A program made the translations under genes and the position numbers. Below are positions 1 through 7,969 of a DNA stretch of 49,068 nt, piece by piece. Within the stretch, counting starts at the first letter, position 1. Every line of letters starts with the position of its first letter. The notes beneath the pieces were generated by a model. That model was not told where the DNA came from. It made no database searches and saw nothing but the letters and a program-made list of their open reading frames with translations. The stretch comes from an uncultured Collinsella sp. (lineage in GTDB: Bacteria > Actinomycetota > Coriobacteriia > Coriobacteriales > Coriobacteriaceae): NCBI GenBank assembly GCA_902470695.1, contig CABRHH010000020.1, forward strand, positions 1 to 49,068, read 5' to 3'.

Positions 1-64
1 GGAGCCGGAGCCGGAGCCGGAGCCGAAGCCGGAGCCGAAGCCGAAGCCGCTGGGCTTCGGCTTC
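1..64. repeat. GGAGCC/GAAGCC hexanucleotide tract ending in a hairpin
   Basis: Bases 1-48 are eight copies of the hexamer GGAGCC or GAAGCC. The last two copies form a perfect 12-bp stem (37-48 with 53-64) closed by the four bases GCTG. No T-tract follows, so a role as an intrinsic terminator is unproven. The tract is cut by the window edge. Confidence 0.7.
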
Positions 65-82
65 TCCGGGTTGAGTGCCTGA
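2..82 (+). CDS. C-terminal tail of a possible Glu-Pro/Lys-Pro repeat protein (partial)
   Basis: Read from base 2, the hexamer tract encodes alternating Glu-Pro and then Lys-Pro, followed by LGFGFSGLSA and a TGA stop at 80-82. Pro/Glu/Lys repeat tails of this kind are common on envelope-spanning or surface proteins. The frame is open to the left edge, so the protein start and identity lie outside the window. The other frames over the tract are also open (Gly-Ala in frame 1), so this reading rests only on the sensible composition and on a stop well before the next gene. Function unknown. Confidence 0.3.
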   Translation, partial: EPEPEPEPKPEPKPKPLGFGFSGLSA

Positions 83-167
83 GCTCACGGTCTTGTTCGG
101 GCTCGGGCCGTCGCTCCCGGTTGATGGGGCGGGCAAGTTGGGCGCGGACCGGGCGCGCGTACTGCGC

Positions 168-173
168 TACAAT
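168..173 (+). promoter_or_regulatory. -10 element TACAAT upstream of the GT2 gene
   Basis: TACAAT lies 61 bases before the ATG at 235. No good -35 is visible 16-18 bases upstream. The same hexamer precedes ptsH (3674) and the flippase-like gene (17190), which supports its use as a promoter element here. Confidence 0.45.
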
Positions 174-234
174 GGCTGGTTGGCCGTGCCATAGGGATCG
201 CGCGGCACATCCGTTTACCTTCTGGAGCCCGCCC

Positions 235-1206
235 ATGCCATCTACCGCCAACCTTGCCGCGCCCGACACCGCTCGCATCGCCGTGCTCATCCCGTGCTAC
301 AACGAGGCCGTGACCATCGCGCACGTGGTGGACGATTTCGCCCGCACGCTGCCCGGCGCTCGCATCTTCGTCTACGACAACAACAGCACCGACGGCACCG
401 CCCGCATCGCCGCCGAGCATGGGGCGACGGTGGTGGCCGAGCCGCGCCAGGGCAAGGGCAATGTGGTGCGCAGCATGTTCCGCGACATCGAGGCGGACTG
501 CTACCTGATGGTCGATGGCGACGATACCTACCCGGCCGAGTCGGCCGTCGAGCTGTGCGGGCCCATCCTGGCGGGCACAGCAGACATGACAGTGGGGGAT
601 CGCTTGTCGAACGGCACCTACGGCGAGCAGAACAAGCGCGCCTTCCACGGCTTCGGCAACGACCTGGTCCGATACATGATCAGCTGGATCTACGGGTACT
701 CCTTCGACGACGTGATGACCGGCTACCGGGCCTTTTCGCGCACCTTCGTCAAGACGTTCCCGGTCCTGTCCGAGGGCTTCCAGATCGAGACGGAGCTGTC
801 GATCCATGCCGTCGACCGGCGCTGGCGCATCCTTGATGTGCCGATCGTCTACCGCGATCGCCCCGCCGGCTCCTCCTCGAAGCTCTCCACCGTCTCGGAC
901 GGCATCAAGGTTATCGCCACGATCGGTTCGCTGTTCAAAAACTACCGACCCCTGAAGTTCTTCAGCTTGCTGGCGGCCGCCTTTTTGCTGCTCGGCCTGA
1001 TCGCGGGCGTCCCGGTGATCGTGGAGTACCTGCACACCGGGCTGGTCCCGCGCCTGCCCACGGCCGTGCTCGCCACCTCGCTGGTGTTCCTGTGCGGCCT
1101 GTCGCTGGCTACCGGCCTGGTGCTCGACACCGTGGCGAAAGCCGACCGGCGTCAGTGGGAGCTGGAAGTCTACCGCGTGATGCACGAGGGCGCCGGCAGG
1201 GGATAG
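235..1206 (+). CDS. Family 2 glycosyltransferase, polyprenyl-phosphate sugar transferase type
   Basis: Predicted GT2 enzyme of the DPM1/GtrB type, which transfers a sugar from a nucleotide donor to polyprenyl phosphate at the cytoplasmic face of the membrane for cell-surface glycan assembly. The 323-residue product starts with the nucleotide-sugar fold AVLIPCYNE (16-24) and DNNSTDGT (48-55), has the metal-binding DGDD (94-97), GYRAF at 163 and a QIE acceptor-side motif at 183. Two hydrophobic segments (about 242-265 and 279-300) anchor the C terminus. The start at 235 is chosen because GGAG at 224-227 precedes it with normal spacing; the frame is open further upstream but carries no family homology there. 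It stands alone, separated by 141 bases from the PTS block. Donor and acceptor sugars cannot be told from sequence. Confidence 0.88.
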   Translation: MPSTANLAAPDTARIAVLIPCYNEAVTIAHVVDDFARTLPGARIFVYDNNSTDGTARIAAEHGATVVAEPRQGKGNVVRSMFRDIEADCYLMVDGDDTYPAESAVELCGPILAGTADMTVGDRLSNGTYGEQNKRAFHGFGNDLVRYMISWIYGYSFDDVMTGYRAFSRTFVKTFPVLSEGFQIETELSIHAVDRRWRILDVPIVYRDRPAGSSSKLSTVSDGIKVIATIGSLFKNYRPLKFFSLLAAAFLLLGLIAGVPVIVEYLHTGLVPRLPTAVLATSLVFLCGLSLATGLVLDTVAKADRRQWELEVYRVMHEGAGRG

Positions 1207-1241
1207 GGCATCTTCTCGCTCGTCGTGCTCGTGTGGGGTCA

Positions 1242-1287
1242 TTGTTTGAAACAAGGTATGGAATCGATTTCACCGAATCGCTATACT
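1242..1287 (+). promoter_or_regulatory. fruA promoter region with palindromes
   Basis: TTGTTT-G-AAACAA (1242-1254) is a 6-bp inverted repeat. AATCGATT (1262-1269) is an 8-bp palindrome with a central CG, as in LacI/GalR-family operators such as the FruR/Cra site. A -10 element TATACT follows at 1282-1287, 60 bases before the fruA start. The -35 is poor, so activation or repression at these palindromes is plausible. No regulator gene lies in the cluster. Confidence 0.4.
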
Positions 1288-1347
1288 TAGTCCGTTATAG
1301 CCAAAGTGCGTCCTGTCCGGACGCCAGAACACAAGGAGGAGGGACGC

Positions 1348-3432
1348 ATGGCTGATTCGTTCGACATCATTGCGGCGACCGGCTGCCCCACGGGGATCGC
1401 GCACACCTTCATGGCGAAGGAGGCGCTCGAGAAGGCTGCGGCCGAGCGAGGCCTCAGCATCAAGGTCGAGACCCACGGTCAGGTGGGTGTCGAGAACGAG
1501 CTGAGCGCGGCCGAGATCTCGGCTGCCCGCGCCGTGGTCGTTGCCGCCGACAAGGACGTCCAGGCCGAGCGCTTCGCCGGCAAGCCGCTGGTGTCCGTCG
1601 GCGTGTCCAAGGCGCTTTCGGTCGAGGCAGCCGGTGCCCTGATCGACCGCGCGCTCGCCGCCAAGGCCGACCCCGCTGCCGCTGCGGCGGCCGTCAGCGC
1701 TCCTGCCGAGCAGGCCGCTGAGAAGGAGTCCTTCGGCCATCAGCTCTACAAGCACCTCATGAACGGCGTGTCGCACATGCTGGTGTTCGTCGTGGCCGGC
1801 GGCGTGCTCACCGCGGTTTCGTTCCTGTGGGGCATCACCAGCTACGATTCCACTGCCACCGACTACAACAGCTTCGCGGCCATGCTCAAGATCGTGGGCG
1901 GCATCGCCATGAACCTCATGGTCCCGGTGCTGTCCGCCTACATCGCCGAGTCCATCGGCAAGCGCCCGGCGCTCGTTCCCGGCTTCGTGGCCGGCATGAT
2001 CGCCATCCAGGGTCTGCCCGTTTCGGCCGACACCGGCCTCATCGACGCCGGCGGCTCGGGCGTGGGCTTCGGATTCCTCGGCGGTATCGTGGGCGGCTTT
2101 TTGTCCGGCTACGTGATCTTGGCGCTCGAGAAGGTCTTCGCCAAGCTGCCCGCCAACCTGAACGGCCTCAAGGCGATCTTCCTGTACCCGCTGTTCTCCA
2201 CGTTGATTGTCGGCCTGGTGATGCTCGGCATCTCCGGCCCCATGGTCTCGATCAACAACGGCATGATGGACTTCCTGCGCAGCCTGCAGCATGCCGGCGC
2301 CATTCCGCTGGGCATCGCCATCGGCTGCATGTGCGCGGTCGACATGGGCGGCCCGGTGAACAAGGCTGCCTACGTCACGGGCACCATGCTGCTGGGCGCG
2401 GGCCTCGAGGCCGGTGTGGGCACCTCCGCCTACGCCGACGGCACCGCGTTCATGGCGGCGGTCTCTGCTGCCTGCATCGTGCCGCCCCTGGTCACCAGCT
2501 TCGCGGTCATCGTGGGCAAGAAGTACTTCAGCCAGGAGGACCACGACGCCGGCATCGTCAACATCATCCTGGGCTGCACCCACATCACCGAGGGTGCCAT
2601 CCCGTTCATGACCAAGAACATCTGGCCGGTCATGCCCATCATGATGATCGCCTCCGCGATCGCGTCGGTTTTGACGCTGCTGCTGGGTGTCCACGTCCCC
2701 GCGCCGCATGGCGGCTTTTTGGTGCTGCCGGTGGTCGACGGCGCCCTGCAGTGGGTGCTCGCGATTCTGGCCGGTACCGTGGTGGGCGGCGTGCTGTTCG
2801 TTGCCTTCAAGAAGAGCGAGTACGCCCGCGCCCACAAGGCCGAGCTTAAGGCCGCTGCCGAGCAGCCGGTCGTTGCTGCCGCTCCGGTGGCTGCCGAGCC
2901 GGTCCAGCCCGCCGCGGCCCCCGCAGCCGAGGTTGAGCCCGCATCTGAAGCCGCAGCTGATTCCGCTGCCGCAGGCGATGAGGGCTTTGTGAAGGCTGCC
3001 AACGTGTTCGTGGGCGAGCAGCTCGCCTCCCGCGACGACGCGCTTGCCTTCATCTCCGAGCACGCGGTCGCGCTCGGCATTGCCACCGATGCCGCGGCTC
3101 TGAAGCAGGCCTTCCTGAAGCGCGAGGCCGAGGGCACCACCGGCATGATGGACGGCTTCGCCATTCCGCACGCCAAGTGCGACGCGGTCAAGACCGCCTC
3201 GGTTGTGGTGGTCAAGGCCGAGGGTGGCATCGACGCCTGGGACGCCATGGACGGCGCGCCGGTGACCGTGGCCATCGCCCTGCTCATCCCCGAGCAGCAG
3301 GCAGGCACCGCGCACCTCAAGATCCTGTCCAAGGTTGCTGAGGCGCTCATGGACGAGGGCTTCCGCGCCGAGGTCAAGGGTGCAACCGACCCGGAGCGCA
3401 TTGCTCAGCTCGTGAACGGTCGCATCGGCTAG
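1348..3432 (+). CDS. fruA: PTS fructose-type transporter, EIIB-EIIC-EIIA
   Basis: Membrane permease of the fructose PTS that imports and phosphorylates its sugar using phosphate passed from HPr. The 694-residue protein has EIIB first (about 1-105, phosphocysteine Cys13 in ATGCPTGIAHTF), then the multi-spanning EIIC domain (about 130-500), an Ala/Pro/Glu-rich linker (about 505-545) and EIIA last (phosphohistidine His608 in GFAIPHAKC). The B-C-A order differs from the A-B-C order of most Gram-positive FruA proteins. AAGGAGGA at 1333-1340 fixes the ATG at 1348. HPr, enzyme I and two 1-phosphofructokinase-like genes follow on the same strand, matching a fructose route that ends in fructose 1,6-bisphosphate. 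Mannose or another ketose cannot be excluded as substrate. Confidence 0.92.
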   Translation: MADSFDIIAATGCPTGIAHTFMAKEALEKAAAERGLSIKVETHGQVGVENELSAAEISAARAVVVAADKDVQAERFAGKPLVSVGVSKALSVEAAGALIDRALAAKADPAAAAAAVSAPAEQAAEKESFGHQLYKHLMNGVSHMLVFVVAGGVLTAVSFLWGITSYDSTATDYNSFAAMLKIVGGIAMNLMVPVLSAYIAESIGKRPALVPGFVAGMIAIQGLPVSADTGLIDAGGSGVGFGFLGGIVGGFLSGYVILALEKVFAKLPANLNGLKAIFLYPLFSTLIVGLVMLGISGPMVSINNGMMDFLRSLQHAGAIPLGIAIGCMCAVDMGGPVNKAAYVTGTMLLGAGLEAGVGTSAYADGTAFMAAVSAACIVPPLVTSFAVIVGKKYFSQEDHDAGIVNIILGCTHITEGAIPFMTKNIWPVMPIMMIASAIASVLTLLLGVHVPAPHGGFLVLPVVDGALQWVLAILAGTVVGGVLFVAFKKSEYARAHKAELKAAAEQPVVAAAPVAAEPVQPAAAPAAEVEPASEAAADSAAAGDEGFVKAANVFVGEQLASRDDALAFISEHAVALGIATDAAALKQAFLKREAEGTTGMMDGFAIPHAKCDAVKTASVVVVKAEGGIDAWDAMDGAPVTVAIALLIPEQQAGTAHLKILSKVAEALMDEGFRAEVKGATDPERIAQLVNGRIG

Positions 3433-3506
3433 GCGCGTCTTCACGCGCAGCAAGGCTGACGCAGGGTTTCCTGGGTCTGCTTGGCCTACGGTTTCGTTGA
3501 GTACAT

Positions 3507-3551
3507 CGCCCCGTCACCCGGTCCGAATGGATTCGGGTGGCGGGGCGTTTT
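3507..3551 (+). terminator. Intrinsic terminator after fruA
   Basis: A 14-bp GC-rich stem (3507-3520 with 3534-3547, one G-U pair) is followed directly by TTTT. It lies 74 bases past the fruA stop and separates fruA from ptsH transcription. Confidence 0.85.
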
Positions 3552-3673
3552 GCATGCAGGGGGGATGGGCCTGCGGAGCTGGGCGGACAGTTCGCCGGGT
3601 TGCACATCAGCGGACGGGGGAGGCGATATGGTTTGCATCTGTTGTTGTTCTCCCAATTCGCGCGCGTTCGTAC

Positions 3674-3679
3674 TACAAT
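3674..3679 (+). promoter_or_regulatory. ptsH promoter, -10 TACAAT
   Basis: TACAAT 68 bases before the ptsH ATG and downstream of the fruA terminator, so ptsH has its own start. The base composition drops just here (TTGTTGTTC upstream). The -35 is weak (TCCCAA at 3651-3656, 17-bp spacing). Confidence 0.5.
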
Positions 3680-3747
3680 AGGGACCGTCGTGTTTATGCG
3701 CCTGCGCGGTTTCGCTGCGCAGTGCATCGCTCAAAAGGAGTCAGGTT

Positions 3748-4011
3748 ATGGTTTCTGACAAGGCAACCCTCGTCAACCCGCAGGGCCTCCACATGCGCCC
3801 GGCCGGTCTGTTCGCGTCCACCATGGGCAAGTTCGCCTCCGACGTGACCGTCGTCGCCCCCGACAAGGAGGTCAACGGCAAGAGCCCCATGGCCCTCATG
3901 GCCGCTGGCATCCCCTGCGGCACCGAGGTCGAGGTCAAGTGCGACGGTGCCGACGAGAACGAGGCTCTCGCGGCCGCCATCGAGCTCATCAAGAGCGGTC
4001 TGGGCGAGTAG
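3748..4011 (+). CDS. ptsH: Phosphocarrier protein HPr
   Basis: Small cytoplasmic PTS phosphocarrier of 87 residues, the usual length. It accepts phosphate from enzyme I on His15 (GLHMRPA, with Arg17) and passes it to EIIA domains such as that of FruA. Ser46 in NGKSPM is present, the site HPr kinase modifies in Gram-positive bacteria, so regulatory phosphorylation is possible although no HPr kinase gene lies in the window. AAAGGAG at 3734-3740 gives a clear start. It sits between fruA and ptsI, with a terminator-like hairpin before ptsI. Confidence 0.96.
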   Translation: MVSDKATLVNPQGLHMRPAGLFASTMGKFASDVTVVAPDKEVNGKSPMALMAAGIPCGTEVEVKCDGADENEALAAAIELIKSGLGE

Positions 4012-4073
4012 CGCCCCCACTGCTGTCGACTGCGCATCGATGACAGGCATCTAATTCAACTAGGTGTAAATCG

Positions 4074-4112
4074 GCAGGCGTCCGCGCATCCGTGGGCGCC
4101 TGCGTTTTGTTT
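4074..4112 (+). terminator. Terminator-like hairpin between ptsH and ptsI
   Basis: A 10-bp stem (4074-4083 with 4094-4103, one G-U pair) is followed by GTTTTGTTT. It lies inside the 135-base ptsH-ptsI gap and would reduce read-through into ptsI, giving more HPr than enzyme I. TGTAAAT near 4065 could be a separate ptsI -10 placed just before the hairpin. Confidence 0.75.
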
Positions 4113-4146
4113 CCCGGACGCGCATAACGGGAAACGGGAGAGAGGA

Positions 4147-5856
4147 ATGGCAATGTACGAGGGAGTAAACGCATCGGAGGGCATCGGTATCGGCACGGTC
4201 GCCGTGGCCGTCGACCCCGACCTGACGTTTGAGGCCCGCACGGTTGAGGATGTCGCCGCCGAGCAGCAGCGCTACGACGCCGCCTTCGCCGTGTTCTGCG
4301 AGAAGACCGAGCGCCAGGTCGAGCACATGAAGGAGAGCGTGGGCGAGGCGGAGGCCGAGATCATGGCCGGCCACATCACCATGGCGCAGGACCCCTTCAT
4401 GCTCGACGAGATCGCCAACCGCATCAAGGGCGGCATGTGCGCCGAGCAGGCCCTCACCGAGGTCTGCGACATGTTCTCCATGATGTTCGCCATGAGCGAC
4501 GAGGAGCTGATCCGCCAGCGCGTCACCGACATCGACGACATCCGCACCGGTATCCTGGCTGAGCTGCTGGGCAAGGAGGTCATCGACCTGTCCGTGCTGC
4601 CCGCCGGCACCGTCATCGTCGTGCACGATCTCACGCCGTCCATGACCGCCACCATCGACAAGAAGAACGTGGCCGGCATCGTCACCGAGACGGGCGGCCG
4701 CACCTCGCACTCCGCGATCATCGCCCGTGCGCTCGAGATCCCCGCGGTCCTGTCGGTGCCCGATTGCTGCACCACCATGACCAACGGCATGACCTGCGTC
4801 GTCGACGGCTCCAAGGGCGTCGTGGTGCCCGAGCCCGACGAGGCGACGCTCGCCGACTACCAGGCGCGCGCCCAGGCGTTCGCCGAGGAGAAGGCCGCGC
4901 TCGAAGCCTTCCGCGGTAAGCCCTCCATCACCGCCGACGGCATCAAGAAGGTCGTTGCCTGCAACATCGGCTCTCCCGACGACGTGGCCGCCGCCCTCGA
5001 GCATGACGCCGAGGCCATCGGCCTGTTCCGTTCCGAGTTCCTGTTCATGGACAGCCCGGCGCTTCCCACCGAGGAGGAGCAGTTCCAGGCCTACCAGAAG
5101 GTCGCGATCGCCCTCAAGGGCGCCCCGGTGATCATCCGCACCCTCGATGTGGGCGGCGACAAGGAGATCCCCTATCTCCATATGGAGAAGGAGGAGAACC
5201 CCTTCATGGGCTACCGTGCGGTGCGCTACTGCCTGGCCAACCCCGATCAGTACAAGGTGCAGCTGCGCGCCCTGCTGCGCGCCAGCGCCTTCGGCGACAT
5301 CTGGATCATGGTGCCGCTGGTGACCTGCGTCGAGGAGGTGCGCGCGGTCAAGGCGCTCGTGGAGGAGTGCAAGTCCGAGCTCACCGCCGAGGGCGTGGCC
5401 TTCAACCAGGACATCAAGGTTGGTATCATGGTGGAGACGCCCGCCGCGTCGCTTCTGGCCGACCAGCTCGCCCAGGAGGCCGACTTCTTCTCGATCGGTA
5501 CGAACGACCTCATCGGGTACACCATGTGCGCCGACCGCGGCAACGACCGCATCTCCAACCTGTACAGCGTGTACTACCCGGCCGTTCTGCGTTCCATCAA
5601 GAACATCATCGAGAGCGGCGAGCGCGCGGGCATCATGGTGGGCATGTGCGGCGAGGCGGCAGCCGACCCGCTGCTCACCCCGCTTCTGATCTCCTTCGGC
5701 CTGGAGGAGTTCTCCATGTCCGCCCCCAGCGTGCTGCGTGCCCGCAAGACCATCTCGCAGTGGTCGCGCGCCGAGGCCGACGAGCTCGCCGAGCGCGCGC
5801 TGGCCTGCAGCACGGCCGCCGAGGTCAAAGAGCTGCTCGAGGCGGCCGCCCGCTAG
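4147..5856 (+). CDS. ptsI: PTS enzyme I (phosphoenolpyruvate-protein phosphotransferase)
   Basis: Cytoplasmic first enzyme of the PTS; it takes phosphate from phosphoenolpyruvate and hands it to HPr. The product of 569 residues matches the family length. The phospho-histidine is His188 in TGGRTSHSAIIAR, followed by the PEP-utilising barrel with LFRSEFLFMD, DVGGDKEIPY, the GTNDLIGYT stretch and the proton-donor cysteine in GMCGEAA. Two in-frame ATGs at 4147 and 4153 are both served by GGGAGAGAGG; the second has the better spacing, so the true protein may be two residues shorter. It follows ptsH after a possible attenuator and precedes two sugar-phosphate kinases. Confidence 0.95.
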   Translation: MAMYEGVNASEGIGIGTVAVAVDPDLTFEARTVEDVAAEQQRYDAAFAVFCEKTERQVEHMKESVGEAEAEIMAGHITMAQDPFMLDEIANRIKGGMCAEQALTEVCDMFSMMFAMSDEELIRQRVTDIDDIRTGILAELLGKEVIDLSVLPAGTVIVVHDLTPSMTATIDKKNVAGIVTETGGRTSHSAIIARALEIPAVLSVPDCCTTMTNGMTCVVDGSKGVVVPEPDEATLADYQARAQAFAEEKAALEAFRGKPSITADGIKKVVACNIGSPDDVAAALEHDAEAIGLFRSEFLFMDSPALPTEEEQFQAYQKVAIALKGAPVIIRTLDVGGDKEIPYLHMEKEENPFMGYRAVRYCLANPDQYKVQLRALLRASAFGDIWIMVPLVTCVEEVRAVKALVEECKSELTAEGVAFNQDIKVGIMVETPAASLLADQLAQEADFFSIGTNDLIGYTMCADRGNDRISNLYSVYYPAVLRSIKNIIESGERAGIMVGMCGEAAADPLLTPLLISFGLEEFSMSAPSVLRARKTISQWSRAEADELAERALACSTAAEVKELLEAAAR

Positions 5857-5950
5857 GTGCCGCATCTGCCCGTATCCGTTGTTGCACGTGCCGTGCGCGG
5901 TCGCACCGTATCGCCCGCGCGCGGTTGTTTGAGCCACTAGGAGGCATTGT

Positions 5951-6883
5951 ATGTTCTATACGCTTACTGCCAATCCGGCCGTCGACATGACGGTTTCCAG
6001 CCCCGCTCTCGTCCCCGACGAGAACGTGCGCGCCGGGTCGGCCAGCTATACGGCCAACGGTAAGGGCCTGGACGTGTCGTTCGCCCTCAAGAAGTTCGGC
6101 GTCGACTCGGTCGCGCTGGGCTTTTTCGGCGGCTTCACCGGTAAGTACATCGTCGACGAGACCATGAACATGGGCTGCCTGTGCCGCCCGGTGTGGATCG
6201 ACGGCATCACGCGCATCTGCGCCTACATCAACGACGGCGAGCATGAGTACGGCGTGTTGAACCCCGGCGCCCCGCTCACCCCGCAGTACGAGCAGGAGCT
6301 CTACGACATCCTGGACACCACCGGCGACCTGTCCTGCCTGGTGGTTTCCGGCTCCGTCCCCCCGCGTGCCTCCGAGGACTTCCTCGATCAGGTCATGACG
6401 CACGCCCAGTCGCGCGGGGCCGACGTGGTGCTGGACCTGTCCAGCAACCACCTGAAGGACCTGGCGCACAAAAAGCCGCTGCTGATCAAGCCGAACCATC
6501 ACGAGATGAAGGCCATCTTCGGCGTGCCGGTCGACACCGACGACGAGGTGCGCGTCGCCATGAAGCTCGCGCATGACGCTGGCGTGCAGAACGTCCTGCT
6601 CACGCGCGGCAGCCGCGGTGACGCCTACTTCTCCAACGGCGAGGACATCTGGTACGCCAAGCGCCAGTTCAACATCAAGCTCGTGTCCTCCGTCTGCGCC
6701 GGCGACTGCACGCTCGCGGCCTTCCTGCTCAAGTGGTACGAGGATCGCGACAACGTCGAGGAGGCCCTGAAGCTCGCCATGGCCACGGGCGCCAACGTTG
6801 CCGAGTCCGTGGGCCTGGGCGATTTCGGCCACGTGGACGAGTACAGCAAGCGCGTGGCTGTGCGCAAGCTCGAGCGCGCCTAG
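5951..6883 (+). CDS. 1-phosphofructokinase-like PfkB-family kinase, first copy (diverged)
   Basis: PfkB/ribokinase-fold sugar-phosphate kinase of 310 residues, expected to phosphorylate fructose 1-phosphate from FruA. Family marks are the start YTLTANPAVD, NGKGLDV at 36-42, SGSVPP and the ATP/anion-hole region VCAGDC with catalytic Asp252. Two oddities are visible. The Asn of the GKGxNV motif, which contacts the sugar in ribokinase-fold enzymes, is Asp41 here, and the usual GAGDS is CAGDC. The neighbouring copy keeps the Asn and the Ser. TAGGAGG at 5938-5944 gives a firm start. It may act on a different ketose phosphate (tagatose 6-phosphate type) or be less active; fructose 1-phosphate remains the default. 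Confidence 0.82.
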   Translation: MFYTLTANPAVDMTVSSPALVPDENVRAGSASYTANGKGLDVSFALKKFGVDSVALGFFGGFTGKYIVDETMNMGCLCRPVWIDGITRICAYINDGEHEYGVLNPGAPLTPQYEQELYDILDTTGDLSCLVVSGSVPPRASEDFLDQVMTHAQSRGADVVLDLSSNHLKDLAHKKPLLIKPNHHEMKAIFGVPVDTDDEVRVAMKLAHDAGVQNVLLTRGSRGDAYFSNGEDIWYAKRQFNIKLVSSVCAGDCTLAAFLLKWYEDRDNVEEALKLAMATGANVAESVGLGDFGHVDEYSKRVAVRKLERA

Positions 6884-6899
6884 GAATCTCGCGCGCATA

Positions 6900-6909
6900 C
6901 TCATATGAG
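6900..6909. promoter_or_regulatory. Palindrome CTCATATGAG between the two PfkB-family genes
   Basis: A perfect 10-bp palindrome lies in the 88-base gap, 62 bases before the second kinase start. It could be a small operator or chance; nothing else in the gap looks like a strong promoter. Confidence 0.25.
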
Positions 6910-6971
6910 GTTCATAGCGACGCCTCGACCCTGTGGGGCCGGGGTGCCGTTTCGTTTGAAGGGAAGTACCC

Positions 6972-7904
6972 ATGATCTATACGCTTACGGCCAATCCTGC
7001 AATCGATTACAACGTGGCGAGCGACGGCCTGGAGCCCAATACGGTGACGCGCACGCGCGACGCCGTCTACACCCCGAACGGCAAGGGCCTGAACGTGAGC
7101 TTCACGCTCGACCACTACGGCGTCCCCACCACGATCCTGGGCTTCTTCGCCGGGTTCTCGGGCCGCTTCATCGTCGAGGGCGCCGAGGAGCTCGGCGTGC
7201 CGGTGCGTCCGGTGTGGACCGAGGGCATCACGCGGGTCAACGTCTTTTTGAACGCGGGGGAGAACACCGAGTACAACCTGGTGAACGCCGGTGCCGCCAT
7301 CACCCCGTCCGACGAGCAGCGCATGTACGACATGATCGACGCCCTCGAGGACCTCGACTGCCTCGTGATCTCGGGCTCGCTGCCGCCGAACACCTCGGCG
7401 GCGTTTCTGCCCACGGTCATCGAGCATGTGAGGGCCAAGGGCGCCGAGTTCGTGCTCGACATCTCCAGCCCGCAGCTGGCCGAGCTCGTGGAGCTGCACC
7501 CGCTGCTCATCAAGCCCAACGACGACGAGCTGCGCGACATCTTCGGCATCGAGGTGTCCGGCGGCGACGACGAGTCGGTGGCGGCGGCCATGCGCACCCT
7601 GCATGAGCGCGGGGTACAGAACGTGCTGCTCACCCTGGGCGGCGCGGGCGCGTACTTCTCGAACGGCGAGCACCTGTGGTTCGCCAACCGCACCTTCGAC
7701 GTGCAGCTGGTCTCCACGGTGTGCGCCGGCGACTCTTCGCTCGCGGCGTTCCTGTCGGTGTGGCACGACCGGCGCGAGGAGGTCACCGAGGCACTGCGCC
7801 TGTCGATGGCCACGGGCGCGAACGTGGTCGAGTGCGCGGGTCTGGGCGACTTTGCCCGCGTGGATGCGTACAAGGACGGAATCGCGGTGCGTCAGGTCTT
7901 CTAG
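6972..7904 (+). CDS. fruK: 1-phosphofructokinase, second PfkB-family copy
   Basis: Expected to convert fructose 1-phosphate to fructose 1,6-bisphosphate downstream of FruA. It is 310 residues, the same length as the preceding paralogue, and shares its start (YTLTANPAID), but keeps the canonical sugar-binding Asn41 in NGKGLNVS, SGSLPPN and VCAGDSS with catalytic Asp254. The first Gly of GAGD is Cys, as in the other copy, so this change pre-dates their split. GAAGGGA at 6958-6964 serves the ATG. This copy is the better candidate for the true FruK. Specificity cannot be fixed from sequence; a LacC-like role is possible. Confidence 0.85.
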   Translation: MIYTLTANPAIDYNVASDGLEPNTVTRTRDAVYTPNGKGLNVSFTLDHYGVPTTILGFFAGFSGRFIVEGAEELGVPVRPVWTEGITRVNVFLNAGENTEYNLVNAGAAITPSDEQRMYDMIDALEDLDCLVISGSLPPNTSAAFLPTVIEHVRAKGAEFVLDISSPQLAELVELHPLLIKPNDDELRDIFGIEVSGGDDESVAAAMRTLHERGVQNVLLTLGGAGAYFSNGEHLWFANRTFDVQLVSTVCAGDSSLAAFLSVWHDRREEVTEALRLSMATGANVVECAGLGDFARVDAYKDGIAVRQVF

Positions 7905-7926
7905 GGCAGCGCGCCTCCGCCCGGTG

Positions 7927-7935
7927 TGCTAAGGT
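7927..7935 (+). promoter_or_regulatory. Extended -10 (TGC-TAAGGT) upstream of pepC
   Basis: TG-C-TAAGGT ends 34 bases before the pepC ATG. No -35 is visible, consistent with an extended -10 promoter. It indicates that pepC is transcribed apart from the PTS genes. Confidence 0.35.
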
Positions 7936-7969
7936 GCTTCCAGATGGCTTCAACCTAAGGAGTTAGTGT

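Noticed and set aside
3629..3682. A short Cys-rich frame (MVCICCCSPN...) before ptsH
   Set aside because: It has no proper ribosome binding site and contains the ptsH -10 element in its last codons.
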